From NCBI RefSeq assembly GCF_006151785.1, contig NZ_VDDD01000023.1:1-33877 (forward strand): a stretch of DNA of 33,877 nt, in the 5' to 3' direction. Made by a program: the position numbers and the translations under genes. This DNA comes from Paracoccus marcusii (GTDB taxonomy: Bacteria; Pseudomonadota; Alphaproteobacteria; Rhodobacterales; Rhodobacteraceae). Positions within the stretch are counted from its first letter, which is position 1. Every line of letters starts with the position of its first letter. The notes beneath the pieces were generated by a model. That model saw only the letters and a program-made list of their open reading frames with translations. It had not been told where the DNA came from and ran no database searches. Of this stretch, positions 23,438 through 32,838 are shown one piece after another.

Positions 23438-24430
23438 ATGATCGACATGGGACAACTGCCCGATGGGCGCAGGGTGCAGGCCGTGGACCTGCAGGCGGGA
23501 CGGCTGCGCGCGCGCGTGCTGACGCTTGGCGGCATCGTCCAGGACCTGCGCTTGGACGGGATCGACCATCCGTTGGTTCTGGGACATCCCGACCCCGCGA
23601 CCTATCTAACGGATCCATTCCGCCATGTGGGCGCGCTGGTCGGACGTTATGCCAACCGCATCGCGGGTGCGCGCATCCGCCTGTCGGGCCGGGTTCATGA
23701 TCTTGACGCGAACGAAGGGCCGAACTGCCTGCATGGCGGCCCCGAGGGGGCATCGGTCCGCCTGTGGCGCATCACGCGCGCCGCGCCCGATGCCGTGACC
23801 CTGGCCCTCGATTTCGCCGACGGAGAGATGGGCTTTCCCGGCGCGATGCAGGCAGTGGCGACCCTGTCGCTTGGCGATCACGACGGCACGGCGTCACTCA
23901 GCGTCGCGCTGCAGGCGACGGCCACGCGCCCGACGCCCTGCAACCTGACGCATCACGGCTATTGGACGCTGTCGCCCGATGGGGCCGCGGACCAGATGCT
24001 GCAGATCGAGGCCGACCGCTATCTGCCCGTGGACGATGCGCTGATCCCCCTGCCCGACGCCCCGGCCCCGGTGGCGGGCACGCGGTTCGATTTCCGCACG
24101 GCCCGGCCGCTTGGAGATACGGGGCTGGACCATTGCTGGTGCCTGGCCGACGGGCATGGCCCCTTGCGGCAGGTGGCCAGCCTGACGGCGCCAGACTTGC
24201 GGCTGCGGGTGCTGACGACGGCGCCCGGGCTGCAGTTCTATGACGGTGGCCATTTCCCGCAGACGGGCCTTGCCGGCCACCCCGGCCAGATCGCCCGCCC
24301 CCAATCCGCCGTCGCGTTCGAGGCACAGGAATGGCCCGACGCCCCGAACCGCCCCGACTTTCCGCCCACGATCCTGCGTCCCGGCACCGTCTGGCGGACC
24401 GAGACGCGCTATCTGCTGGACCGCCCCTAG
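23438..24430 (+). CDS. galM: Aldose 1-epimerase (galactose mutarotase)
   Basis: It interconverts alpha- and beta-D-galactose, so that galactose from both glycosidase types can enter the same dehydrogenase. The 330-aa protein has the GalM blocks FRHVGALVGRYANRIAGARI, NCLHGG (H99), NLTHHGYWTL (H172/H173), LDHCW (D231) and the catalytic base E295 in AVAFEAQEWPDAPN. The Asn of the usual LTNH motif is His here. The ATG at 23438 follows a run of G that serves as ribosome site. It converges on the GH2 gene, with both stops on one CTAG (24427-24430). Its upstream neighbour is 52 bases away on the same strand. Confidence 0.92.
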   Translation: MIDMGQLPDGRRVQAVDLQAGRLRARVLTLGGIVQDLRLDGIDHPLVLGHPDPATYLTDPFRHVGALVGRYANRIAGARIRLSGRVHDLDANEGPNCLHGGPEGASVRLWRITRAAPDAVTLALDFADGEMGFPGAMQAVATLSLGDHDGTASLSVALQATATRPTPCNLTHHGYWTLSPDGAADQMLQIEADRYLPVDDALIPLPDAPAPVAGTRFDFRTARPLGDTGLDHCWCLADGHGPLRQVASLTAPDLRLRVLTTAPGLQFYDGGHFPQTGLAGHPGQIARPQSAVAFEAQEWPDAPNRPDFPPTILRPGTVWRTETRYLLDRP

Positions 24431-26622
24431 CCGACCGTGACGGTGGCCACGGCTTCCGCAAACTGCGGATGGCGGGCGGTGATGCGGATCGTCCCCGCCT
24501 CGCCCGTCAGGCGCAGCAACATGCCCGTGGTTCCCCCCTGCAGCATCCGCAGGTCAGGCCCGATCAGGCGCGCGGGGCCGTCCACCGTCACCGCGATGCC
24601 CGCATCCAAGAAGGGCAGCCGGTTGCCCGTCTGGTCCAGCGCGCGCAGCATCACCCGCAGGTCGATATCCGCATCCGCAGACAGCGTGTCGCGGTCGGGC
24701 GCGATCTGCAGCGTGGTGGGCAGCGGATCGGCCACATAGTCGCGCAGCGCGACCTGTTCGCCGTTCAGCCAGCCGGTGATGCGGCCCGGATGCCAGCTCA
24801 TCCCCCAGAGGCCCAGCTCCGCTGCGCCGATATGGCGGTGGTCGATGATGACCGGCGGATGCGGCAGATGGGGGAACCGCTCTCGGTCGGGACCGACGCG
24901 GCGGGTGACGCCCGCGCATTCGAACTCGACCTCGTCGCAGTTCGTCAGCACGATCAGCGGCAGGACGCCGCCAATGTTGCGTTCGCCCCGGGCCCAGAAG
25001 GTGACCGGCTCCATCACGATGCCTTCCGACGGTGGCTTCTGGCTGGCATAGGCATGGGCCGCGAATTTCGGTTCGCGCCAGATGTCCATGACGCCGTGAT
25101 GGCAGATGCGGTCGCCCGCGCCGAAATCCTTGTGCGTGTTGTAATCGAACATGCACCAGCCGATCGACCCCGCGATGCCCGCATCGCCATGGGCGGCGTT
25201 CAGCACCTCCAGGTGACGGATCACGTGCTCCATCTGGCGCAGTTCGGGATCCTGCGCCTTGGTCGGGAACATGTGGCCGTTATATTCGGTGACCAGATAG
25301 GGCACCGGCTTCTTGATCCCGGTGACCTCGGCCACGGACCGCAGCGCCGTGCGCGGGCGGTTGATCAGCGGCAGCTCGGATTCGTCCAGGATGAAGTCGT
25401 TCATCGTATAGACGTCCTCCAACATCTCGCTGTCGGTGATGCAGCGCACGCCCCCGGTCGCGCGCGTCGGGTCCAGCTCGCGCGCCAGCGCGTTGGTGAG
25501 CAGATAGAAATCGTGGTTGTCCGGGCTTTCGTTGATGCGCACACCCCAGATGACGATGCTGGGATGGTTCCAGTCGCGGGTGATCATCGCGCGGACATTC
25601 TCCACGCTGCGATCCTGCCACGCCTGATCGCCGATATGCTGCCAGCCCGGGATTTCCTCGAAGACCAGCAGCCCGATATCGTCGCAGCGGTCCAGGAACC
25701 ATGGGCTCTGCGGGTAATGCGAAGTGCGCACCATGTTGCAGCCCAGATCGAACCGCACGATCTCGGCATCGCGTTCCTGCGCATGACGGCCCGCGGCATA
25801 GCCCTGATGGGCCCAGCTTTGATGCCGGTTCAACCCGCGCAGCGTCATCGGCTGGCCGTTCAGCAGGAACCCTTGCGGCGTCCATTCCGCGGTGCGGAAG
25901 CCGAAGCGATGCGTGGTCACGTCGCCGCTGTCGGGCAGGGTCAGCTCGACCGTGTAAAGCTGCGGGTTCTCGGTGGACCAGAGCGACAGGCCGGTCAGGC
26001 CCGACAGGGTCAGCTCTCCCTCGCCCTCCACGGCGGCGATCTCACGCGTGCCGTCCAGCAGCCGGGCGCGGACCGGGCCGGGGGCGGTGACCTCGGGGCG
26101 GATCACGACCGTTTTCGCGTCCGCCAGCGCGTCGGGCGTCAGGATGCGCGCATTGGTCAGGTGCCGTTCGGGCAGCACCATCAGCCAGACATCGCGATAG
26201 ATCCCCGCATAGGTAAGATAGTCGATCTGCGCGCCGAAGGGCGGGATGGCCGGGTTCTCCGACCCGTCGATCCGCACCGTGACCCGGTTGTCGCCGGGGC
26301 GCAGATGGTCGGTCAGGTCGGCCACAAAGGGGGTATAGCCGTCGGGATGGGCCACGACCTGCACGCCGTTCACCCAGACCACATTGTCGGCCATGGCTCC
26401 GTCAAAGCGCAGCTGCACCCGGCGGCCCGCCCATGCGTCATCCCATGCGATCACGCGCTGATAGGTGAAGGCGCGCTGATAGCAGGTCTCGTCGAAATAG
26501 CTCAGCGGCAGGTCGACCGCGTTATGCGGCAGCGTGACCGACGCGCCCGACAGGGGTGCGGCGGGATCGGCCGCGCCTTCGGTGAAGATCCAGCCGTGGT
26601 TCAGTTTCTGGACGGTCCGCAT
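24427..26622 (-). CDS. Glycoside hydrolase family 2, probable beta-galactosidase
   Basis: This is a 731-aa GH2 enzyme. Domains in order: N-terminal sugar-binding jelly roll (about 8-150), immunoglobulin-like domain (160-245), TIM barrel (about 250-540) and C-terminal beta domains. The acid/base is E365 (RINES, preceded by the usual Asn) and the nucleophile is E446 (VTEYNGH). The family block GLNRHQSW and NMVRTSHYP are present. It is shorter than LacZ (1024 aa), like many GH2 beta-galactosidases of sugar clusters; beta-glucuronidase is the main alternative. The galactose catabolic neighbours favour galactosidase. There is no signal peptide, so it acts on imported sugars. The ATG at 26622 is 2 bases after the dgoD stop. 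Confidence 0.87.
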   Translation of the reverse strand: MRTVQKLNHGWIFTEGAADPAAPLSGASVTLPHNAVDLPLSYFDETCYQRAFTYQRVIAWDDAWAGRRVQLRFDGAMADNVVWVNGVQVVAHPDGYTPFVADLTDHLRPGDNRVTVRIDGSENPAIPPFGAQIDYLTYAGIYRDVWLMVLPERHLTNARILTPDALADAKTVVIRPEVTAPGPVRARLLDGTREIAAVEGEGELTLSGLTGLSLWSTENPQLYTVELTLPDSGDVTTHRFGFRTAEWTPQGFLLNGQPMTLRGLNRHQSWAHQGYAAGRHAQERDAEIVRFDLGCNMVRTSHYPQSPWFLDRCDDIGLLVFEEIPGWQHIGDQAWQDRSVENVRAMITRDWNHPSIVIWGVRINESPDNHDFYLLTNALARELDPTRATGGVRCITDSEMLEDVYTMNDFILDESELPLINRPRTALRSVAEVTGIKKPVPYLVTEYNGHMFPTKAQDPELRQMEHVIRHLEVLNAAHGDAGIAGSIGWCMFDYNTHKDFGAGDRICHHGVMDIWREPKFAAHAYASQKPPSEGIVMEPVTFWARGERNIGGVLPLIVLTNCDEVEFECAGVTRRVGPDRERFPHLPHPPVIIDHRHIGAAELGLWGMSWHPGRITGWLNGEQVALRDYVADPLPTTLQIAPDRDTLSADADIDLRVMLRALDQTGNRLPFLDAGIAVTVDGPARLIGPDLRMLQGGTTGMLLRLTGEAGTIRITARHPQFAEAVATVTVG

Positions 26623-26624
26623 GA

Positions 26625-27773
26625 TCACCACTCCGCAAAGCTGCCGTCGGCATGACGCCAGACGGGGTTGCGCCAGCGGTGCCCTTCGGCGGCCATCTGG
26701 CGGACCTTGTCCTCGTTCACCTCGATGCCCAGACCCGGCCCCTGCGGGATCGCGACGAAGCCGTCGTCATAGGCAAAGACCGACGGGTCGGTCAGATAGT
26801 CCAGCAGGTCGCTGCCCTGATTGTAGTGAATCCCAAGCGACTGTTCCTGGATGAAGGCGTTGTAGCAGACCGCGTCCAGCTGCAGGTTCGCGGCCAGCGC
26901 GATGGGGCCAAGCGGGCAGTGCAGTGCCAAGGCCACGTCATGCGCCTCGGCCATGGCGGCAATGCGATAGGTCTCGGTGATGCCGCCCGAATGGCTGGGA
27001 TCGGGCTGGATGATGTCGACATAGCCGCCCTGCAGGATCGCCTTGAAGTCCCACCGTGTGTACAGGCGTTCCCCAAGCGCGATGGGGGTCGAACAGTGGT
27101 TGGCGATCTCGCGCAGCGCCTCGGCATGTTCCGACAGAACCGGCTCCTCGATGAACATCAGGCGGAAGGGCTCCAGTTCCTTGGCCAGCACCTTGGCCAT
27201 CGGACGATGCACCCGGCCGTGGAAATCGATGCCGATGCCGAAATCGGGGCCCATCTCCTCGCGGATTGCCTGCACGCGCGCCAGCACCTGATCGACCTTG
27301 GCGTGGCTGTCGACGAACTGCATCTCCTCGGTGCCGTTCATCTTGACGGCGGTAAAGCCCCGATCGCCGCAATCGCGCGCCATCCGCGCCGTGTCGCCCG
27401 GACGGTCGCCGCCGATCCAGGAATAGACGCGGATGCGGTCGCGCTGCTGGCCGCCCAGCAGGGCATGGACCGGCACGCCCAGATCCTTGCCCTTGATGTC
27501 CCACAGCGCCTGGTCGATCCCCGCGATGGCCGACATGTGGATGCCGCCGCCGCGATAGAAACCCGCGCGATACATCACCGTCCAGTGGTCCTGGATCAGG
27601 CGCGGGTCGCGGCCGATCAGATAGTCCGACAGCTCCTCGACGCAGGCGGCGACGGAGGCGGCGCGGCCCTCCAGGACGGGTTCGCCCCAACCGCTGATGC
27701 CCTCATCGGTGCTGATCTTGACGAAGCACCAGCGGGGCGGAACGATGAAGGTCTCGATGGCGGTGATTTTCAT
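26625..27773 (-). CDS. dgoD: D-galactonate dehydratase
   Basis: This enolase-superfamily enzyme converts D-galactonate to 2-keto-3-deoxy-D-galactonate, the second stage of the De Ley-Doudoroff pathway. The 382-aa length equals E. coli DgoD, and the active-site numbering matches: metal ligands D183, E209, E235 and catalytic H185 and H285. The blocks MYRAGFYRGGGIHMSAIAGI, SWIGGDRP and HCPLGPIALAANLQLD are near identical to DgoD. The ATG at 27773 follows GAGG and lies one base after the stop of the galactose dehydrogenase gene (TGATATG). It is the fourth gene of the IclR-led operon. Confidence 0.96.
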   Translation of the reverse strand: MKITAIETFIVPPRWCFVKISTDEGISGWGEPVLEGRAASVAACVEELSDYLIGRDPRLIQDHWTVMYRAGFYRGGGIHMSAIAGIDQALWDIKGKDLGVPVHALLGGQQRDRIRVYSWIGGDRPGDTARMARDCGDRGFTAVKMNGTEEMQFVDSHAKVDQVLARVQAIREEMGPDFGIGIDFHGRVHRPMAKVLAKELEPFRLMFIEEPVLSEHAEALREIANHCSTPIALGERLYTRWDFKAILQGGYVDIIQPDPSHSGGITETYRIAAMAEAHDVALALHCPLGPIALAANLQLDAVCYNAFIQEQSLGIHYNQGSDLLDYLTDPSVFAYDDGFVAIPQGPGLGIEVNEDKVRQMAAEGHRWRNPVWRHADGSFAEW

Positions 27774-27774
27774 A

Positions 27775-28673
27775 TCAGTCCTCAAAGGCGGGGGCCGCGT
27801 GCTGGCGGCCCGTCAGGAAGGCATCGGCAACCAAGCGCAGCGGCGCCAGGTCCAGGTTGCTGCCGCCCGCCGCGACCAGATCGCGGAACCGGGCGTAAAG
27901 GCGGGCATATTCGCGGTTCTCACCGGCGGTCTCCAGGCCCGGCGCGGCAAAGCGCGCGCCGCCTTCGGAGAGCGTCGCGGGGCCGGCATCGGTGTCGAAG
28001 GCGATCTGCCAGGTCTCTCCTCCGGTCACGCGCCAGTCGAAATGCGCGGCGATGGGATGGCCCGCATCCAGGCTCAGATCGGCGGCGATGGGGGTCTGGC
28101 GGTTCGCGGGGACGTGCAGGTCAGCGCCGACCAGCCGCACGCCGGGGATCAGCGCGGTCAGGATTGACAGCGCGTTGATGCCGGGGTCGAAGACGCCCAG
28201 GCCACCGGGCTGCCAGATCCACTCCTGGCCCGGATGCCATTTGCGCACATCCTCGCACCAGTCGATGCGGACGGCACGGATGCGGGTCGTGGCCAGCCAG
28301 TCGCGGGCCGCGTCCACCGCCGCGGCCTCGCGCGAGTGCCAGGTGGCGTGGATGGTCACGCCCTGGCGCGCGGCCTCGGCCTCAAGGACGGCCATTTCCG
28401 ACAGGGTCGCGCCGGGCGGTTTCTCCAGCATCAGGTGGCGGCCCGCGCGCAGCACCGCCATGGCCTGATCGAACCGCGCCTGCGGCGGGGTGCACAGCGA
28501 CACCGCGTCCACATCGCCCAGCATCTGCGTCACGTCGCGGTGGTTGGCGACGCCCTCCAGCGTGGCATTGCGGCTGGCGATGGCGGTCAGCGTCAGGCCG
28601 TCCGTCGCGGCAATGGCGGGCAGGTGCTGCGCACGCGCGATGGTGCCCAGGCCCACGAGTCCGATGCGCAGGC

Positions 28674-28677
<4 letters not shown>
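27775..28677 (-). CDS. D-galactose 1-dehydrogenase, Gfo/Idh/MocA family
   Basis: This 300-aa NAD(P)-dependent oxidoreductase would oxidise D-galactose to galactonolactone, the first step of the oxidative pathway. The N-terminal Rossmann motif is VGLGTIARAQHLPAI, the conserved lysine is in MLEKPPGATL, and DVRKWHPGQEWIWQPGGLG with FDPGINALSIL is characteristic. These phrases closely follow the Azospirillum L-arabinose 1-dehydrogenase, which also accepts galactose, so arabinose activity is possible. Placement between a sugar ABC ATPase and dgoD favours galactose. The start overlaps the ATPase stop as ATGA (28674-28677). The lactonase expected between this enzyme and DgoD is not in the window. 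Confidence 0.9.
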
Positions 28678-29729
<1,052 letters not shown>

Positions 29730-29736
29730 GGCAACC

Positions 29737-30534
29737 TCATGCTTGCTTGTGTTCGGGGAACCGCCAGGTGTCGGCGGTCGCGGCGATCTGCGCCGCAGCC
29801 TGGGTCACGGGGCCTGCCAGCGACAGAAGCTGGTCGCGGCTGGTCGTGGCCGTCGTGGTCGTCACCGAGATCGCGCCCAGGATGCGCCCGGTCCCCGACA
29901 AGATGGGGGCGGCAAGGCAGGCGATGCCGGTCTCGTGTTCCTCGTCGTCCAGCGCATAGCCGCGCTGGCGGATGCGGACCAGCTCGTCGCGCAGGGCGTC
30001 TGGCGTGGTCAGCGTGTTGGGCGTGTGCGCGTGGAAGGACTGCCGCGACAGGGCCGCGGCCAGCTTGTCCTCGGGCAGATGGGCCAGCATCGCCTTGCCC
30101 ACGCCCGTGCAATAGGCCGGGCCCACCTTGCCGGACTGGGCGAACATCTCGACCGGAAGCTTGGCGTTGCGCTTGTCCACATAGAGGACGGCGCCGTTGT
30201 CCAGCTGCGCCAGGTGGATGGTCTGGCCCAGATCGACCGCCAGGCGGTCCAGGACCTGCTGCGCCAAGGGCGCCAGGCTGGACTGCGCCCAGGCCGAATG
30301 GGCCAACCGCACCAGCCGCATGCCGGGCGCATAGGTCTGGCGGTCCTCGTCATAGGCCAGCATGTCCTGATGGGTCAGCGCCTGCAGGAACCGGTACAGC
30401 GTCGCCTTGGGAAGGCCCGCGACGGGCAGGATCTCGGCAAAGCGGACGGGGCGGCCGAAGGCGGCGACCAGGTCCAGCACGGCCAGCGTGCGGCCCACCG
30501 TGCCATCCGTCGTTTCGCGTCCCTGCACCGTCAC
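29737..30534 (-). CDS. IclR-family transcriptional regulator
   Basis: This 265-aa regulator has an N-terminal winged helix (about 12-72, with GRTLAVLDLVAAFGRPVRFAE and LPKATLYRFLQAL) and an IclR effector-binding domain (about 85-255, with VGPAYCTGVGKAMLAHLPE and GIACLAAPI). The GTG at 30534 has GGGAGGG at good spacing; an upstream TTG in frame would run into the operator region. First in an operon with the ABC ATPase and galactose enzymes and divergent from the transporter operon, it is the obvious local regulator. Its ligand may be galactose, galactonate or KDPGal-type intermediates, which is inference. Confidence 0.92.
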   Translation of the reverse strand: MTVQGRETTDGTVGRTLAVLDLVAAFGRPVRFAEILPVAGLPKATLYRFLQALTHQDMLAYDEDRQTYAPGMRLVRLAHSAWAQSSLAPLAQQVLDRLAVDLGQTIHLAQLDNGAVLYVDKRNAKLPVEMFAQSGKVGPAYCTGVGKAMLAHLPEDKLAAALSRQSFHAHTPNTLTTPDALRDELVRIRQRGYALDDEEHETGIACLAAPILSGTGRILGAISVTTTTATTSRDQLLSLAGPVTQAAAQIAATADTWRFPEHKQA

Positions 30535-30551
30535 GTCACCCTCCCCCGTTG

Positions 30552-30615
30552 TTGACAGGCTATGCGATTCGCAGCATAGTTTCAATATTCAAAACTAAGT
30601 TTCAATATATGGAAC
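30552..30615 (+). promoter_or_regulatory. Galactoside transporter promoter with clustered operator-like sites
   Basis: TTGACA (30552-30557) and CATAGT (30575-30580) are 17 bases apart on the plus strand. Three dyads overlap or follow: CTATGC-N8-GCATAG (30560-30579) inside the promoter, AGTTT-N9-AAACT (30578-30596), and GTTTC-N7-GGAAC (30599-30615, one mismatch). The 11-mer AGTTTCAATAT occurs twice, at 30578 and 30598, exactly 20 bases apart. The last site resembles IclR-type GTTYC/GRAAC operators. Binding by the adjacent IclR protein is inferred. Confidence 0.6.
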
Positions 30616-30633
30616 CAAAATGGGAGGGAGACC

Positions 30634-31869
30634 ATGGTCCATCTGAGAAAAGGGCTGGTGCTGGCGATGCTGCTTGCCACAACCGCCCCCGCCTTCGCGC
30701 AACGCCGGGTGCTGGTGTTCAATACCGATGCGTCCGATCCTGCGCCCAAGGCGGCGTTCGACCAGCTGATCGCGGATTTCGAGGCCGAGTATCCGGAGAT
30801 CGACGTGCAGGTGAACACGTTCGACCACGAAGGCTATAAGACCGCGATCCGGAACTTCATGACCGCCGACGCGCCGGACCTGGCGAACTGGTACGCGGGC
30901 AACCGGATGGGCCCCTTCGTCGAGGCGGGCCAGTTCATGGACGTGTCCGACATCTGGGCCGAGAACAACCTGACCGAGACCCTGGGGTCCGCGCTGTCAT
31001 CGATGACCATCGACGGCAAGCAGTGGGGCATCCCCTACACCTACTACCAATGGGGCATCTACACCAACAAGGACGTCTATGCGCAGGTCGGCGTCGAGCC
31101 CGCCGCGACCTGGGACGAGTTCATCGCCAATTGCGAGAAGTTCAAGGCCGCGGGCATCGACTGCCTGACCACCGGATCCAAGGCGCTGTGGCCGGTCGCG
31201 GGGCTGTTCGACTATCTGTCGCTGCGCACCAACGGCTATGACTGGCACATGCAGCTGACCAACGGGGAAATCCCCTGGACGGATGACAGCGTGCGCGCGG
31301 TCTTTGCCGAATTCGCCAAGGTGCTGCCCTATGTCTCGGCCAACCACGCCGCGATCGACTGGCAGGACGCCGTGTCGAACCTGGTCCAGGGCAAGGCCGC
31401 GAACTATGTCATGGGCAACTTTGCCGTGGCGGCCTTCAAGGACGGCGGCATGACGGACGAGACCCTGGGCTTCATGCCCTTCCCGACCATCAACCCCGAC
31501 ATCCCGCGCGCCGAGGAGGCGCCGACCGACACCGTCCACATCCCCGCCGCGGCCAAGAACCCCGAGGATGCCAAGCTGTTCCTGGCCTTCATGGCGCGCC
31601 CCGACGTGCAGACCAAGATGAACGCCACGCTTGGCCAGCTGCCGATCAACGCCGAAAGCAGCGTGGGCGACGACCCGTTCCTGCAGGCGGGCTTCGAGCT
31701 GCTGTCCACCGCCGAGGGCGGCATCGCGCAGTTCTTTGACCGCGACGCGCCGCCGGAGATGGCCAAGGCCGGGATGGAGGGGTTCCAGGAATTCATGGTC
31801 CGCCCCGAACGCCTGGACGCCATCCTCGAACGGCTGGAGCGTCAGCGCCAGCGCGTCTACGCCCAGTGA
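30634..31869 (+). CDS. Sugar ABC transporter substrate-binding protein, probable galactoside type
   Basis: This 411-aa periplasmic binding protein of the CUT1 family (MalE/MsmE-like) has a signal peptide at 1-22 (LLATTAPAFA, then Q). The mature part has typical blocks FEAEYPEIDVQVNTFDHEGYKT, APDLANWYAGNRM, GKQWGIPYTYYQWGIYTNKDVY and the C-terminal PEDAKLFLAFMARPDVQ. The signal has no lipobox cysteine, so the protein is soluble. The ATG at 30634 has a GGGAGGG ribosome site. It is first in an operon with two permeases and an alpha-galactosidase; galactosides are the inferred cargo. Confidence 0.93.
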   Translation: MVHLRKGLVLAMLLATTAPAFAQRRVLVFNTDASDPAPKAAFDQLIADFEAEYPEIDVQVNTFDHEGYKTAIRNFMTADAPDLANWYAGNRMGPFVEAGQFMDVSDIWAENNLTETLGSALSSMTIDGKQWGIPYTYYQWGIYTNKDVYAQVGVEPAATWDEFIANCEKFKAAGIDCLTTGSKALWPVAGLFDYLSLRTNGYDWHMQLTNGEIPWTDDSVRAVFAEFAKVLPYVSANHAAIDWQDAVSNLVQGKAANYVMGNFAVAAFKDGGMTDETLGFMPFPTINPDIPRAEEAPTDTVHIPAAAKNPEDAKLFLAFMARPDVQTKMNATLGQLPINAESSVGDDPFLQAGFELLSTAEGGIAQFFDRDAPPEMAKAGMEGFQEFMVRPERLDAILERLERQRQRVYAQ

Positions 31870-31875
31870 TCCCGT

Positions 31876-31901
31876 CGCGGGCAGGGACGCCCCTGCCCGC
31901 G
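31876..31901 (+). other. Strong hairpin between binding-protein gene and first permease gene
   Basis: A perfect 11-bp stem, CGCGGGCAGGG with CCCTGCCCGCG, closes an ACGC loop 7 bases after the binding-protein stop and is followed by CGTTT. Such hairpins commonly stabilise the binding-protein mRNA or partly terminate transcription, raising its level above the permeases. The short T-run suggests partial termination at most. Confidence 0.65.
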
Positions 31902-31929
31902 CGTTTCCCCGCAAGATGAAGGTGGCACC

Positions 31930-32835
31930 ATGACCGCCCTGCCCGACACCCCCCCGCCGCGCCGCCGGTCCCGGCGTCAGCTGACGCCCTGGCTGTTCCT
32001 GGCGCCGGGCCTGCTGATGTTTTCGGTCTACGTGATCATCCCGATCTTCCAGTCGGTCTGGGTCAGCTTCCACGATTGGGACGGGCTGGGCCCGATGACC
32101 TGGGTCGGCCTGGCCAATTACGACGAGCTGTGGTGGGACGAGGCCTTTTATACCAGCTTGAAGAACAACGTGATCTGGCTGGCGCTGTATCTGCTGGCGG
32201 TGCCCCTGGGGCTGATGATCGCGCTGTTCCTGAACCAGACGATCCGCGGCATCCGCATCTACAAGTCGCTGTTCTTCTTTCCCTTCGTCATCAGCCAGGT
32301 GGTCGTGGGACTGATCTTTTCGTGGTTCTATGCGCCGGGCTTCGGGCTGCTCTATGCGCTGATCGAATGGGCCACGGGCACGGGTGTCGCGATCCTGGCC
32401 GACGAACGCTTCGTCACCTATGGCATCATCGCGGCGGGCCTGTGGCCGCAGATCGCCTATTGCATGATCCTGTACCTGACCGGCCTGAACGCCGTCGCCC
32501 CCGACCAGATCGAGGCCGCGCGCCTGGACGGCGCCAAGGGCTGGCGAATGCTGTGGCATGTCGTGCTGCCGCAACTGCGCCCGGCGACCTTCATCGCCGT
32601 GGTCGTGACCGTCATCGGTGCGCTGCGCAGCTTCGATCTGGTCAGCATCATGACCTCGGGCGGACCCTTCGGGTCGTCGCGCGTGCTGTCCTATTATATG
32701 TACGAACAGGCGCTGTCGGAATACGGCTATCGCATGGGCTACGGCGCGGCCATCGCGGTCGTCCTGTTCGCGATCATGATGATCTTCATCTCGGGCTTCA
32801 TCTGGAAGATGTGGCGCGACGAGAAAGGGGTCTGA
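31930..32835 (+). CDS. Sugar ABC transporter permease (MalF/UgpA type)
   Basis: This 301-aa inner-membrane protein has about six helices, starting with PWLFLAPGLLMFSVYVIIPI. The cytoplasmic EAA loop is IEAARLDGAKGWRMLWHVVLP, which docks on the ATPase. A proline- and arginine-rich N-terminal tail (PPPRRRSRRQ) precedes the first helix. It pairs with the next gene, which starts 3 bases after its stop. The ATPase is encoded on the divergent operon. Confidence 0.94.
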   Translation: MTALPDTPPPRRRSRRQLTPWLFLAPGLLMFSVYVIIPIFQSVWVSFHDWDGLGPMTWVGLANYDELWWDEAFYTSLKNNVIWLALYLLAVPLGLMIALFLNQTIRGIRIYKSLFFFPFVISQVVVGLIFSWFYAPGFGLLYALIEWATGTGVAILADERFVTYGIIAAGLWPQIAYCMILYLTGLNAVAPDQIEAARLDGAKGWRMLWHVVLPQLRPATFIAVVVTVIGALRSFDLVSIMTSGGPFGSSRVLSYYMYEQALSEYGYRMGYGAAIAVVLFAIMMIFISGFIWKMWRDEKGV

Positions 32836-32838
32836 CCC

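Noticed and set aside
24331..26655. Open frame of about 774 codons on the plus strand opposite the GH2 gene
   Set aside because: No domain is recognisable; the GH2 frame has catalytic residues and operon context.
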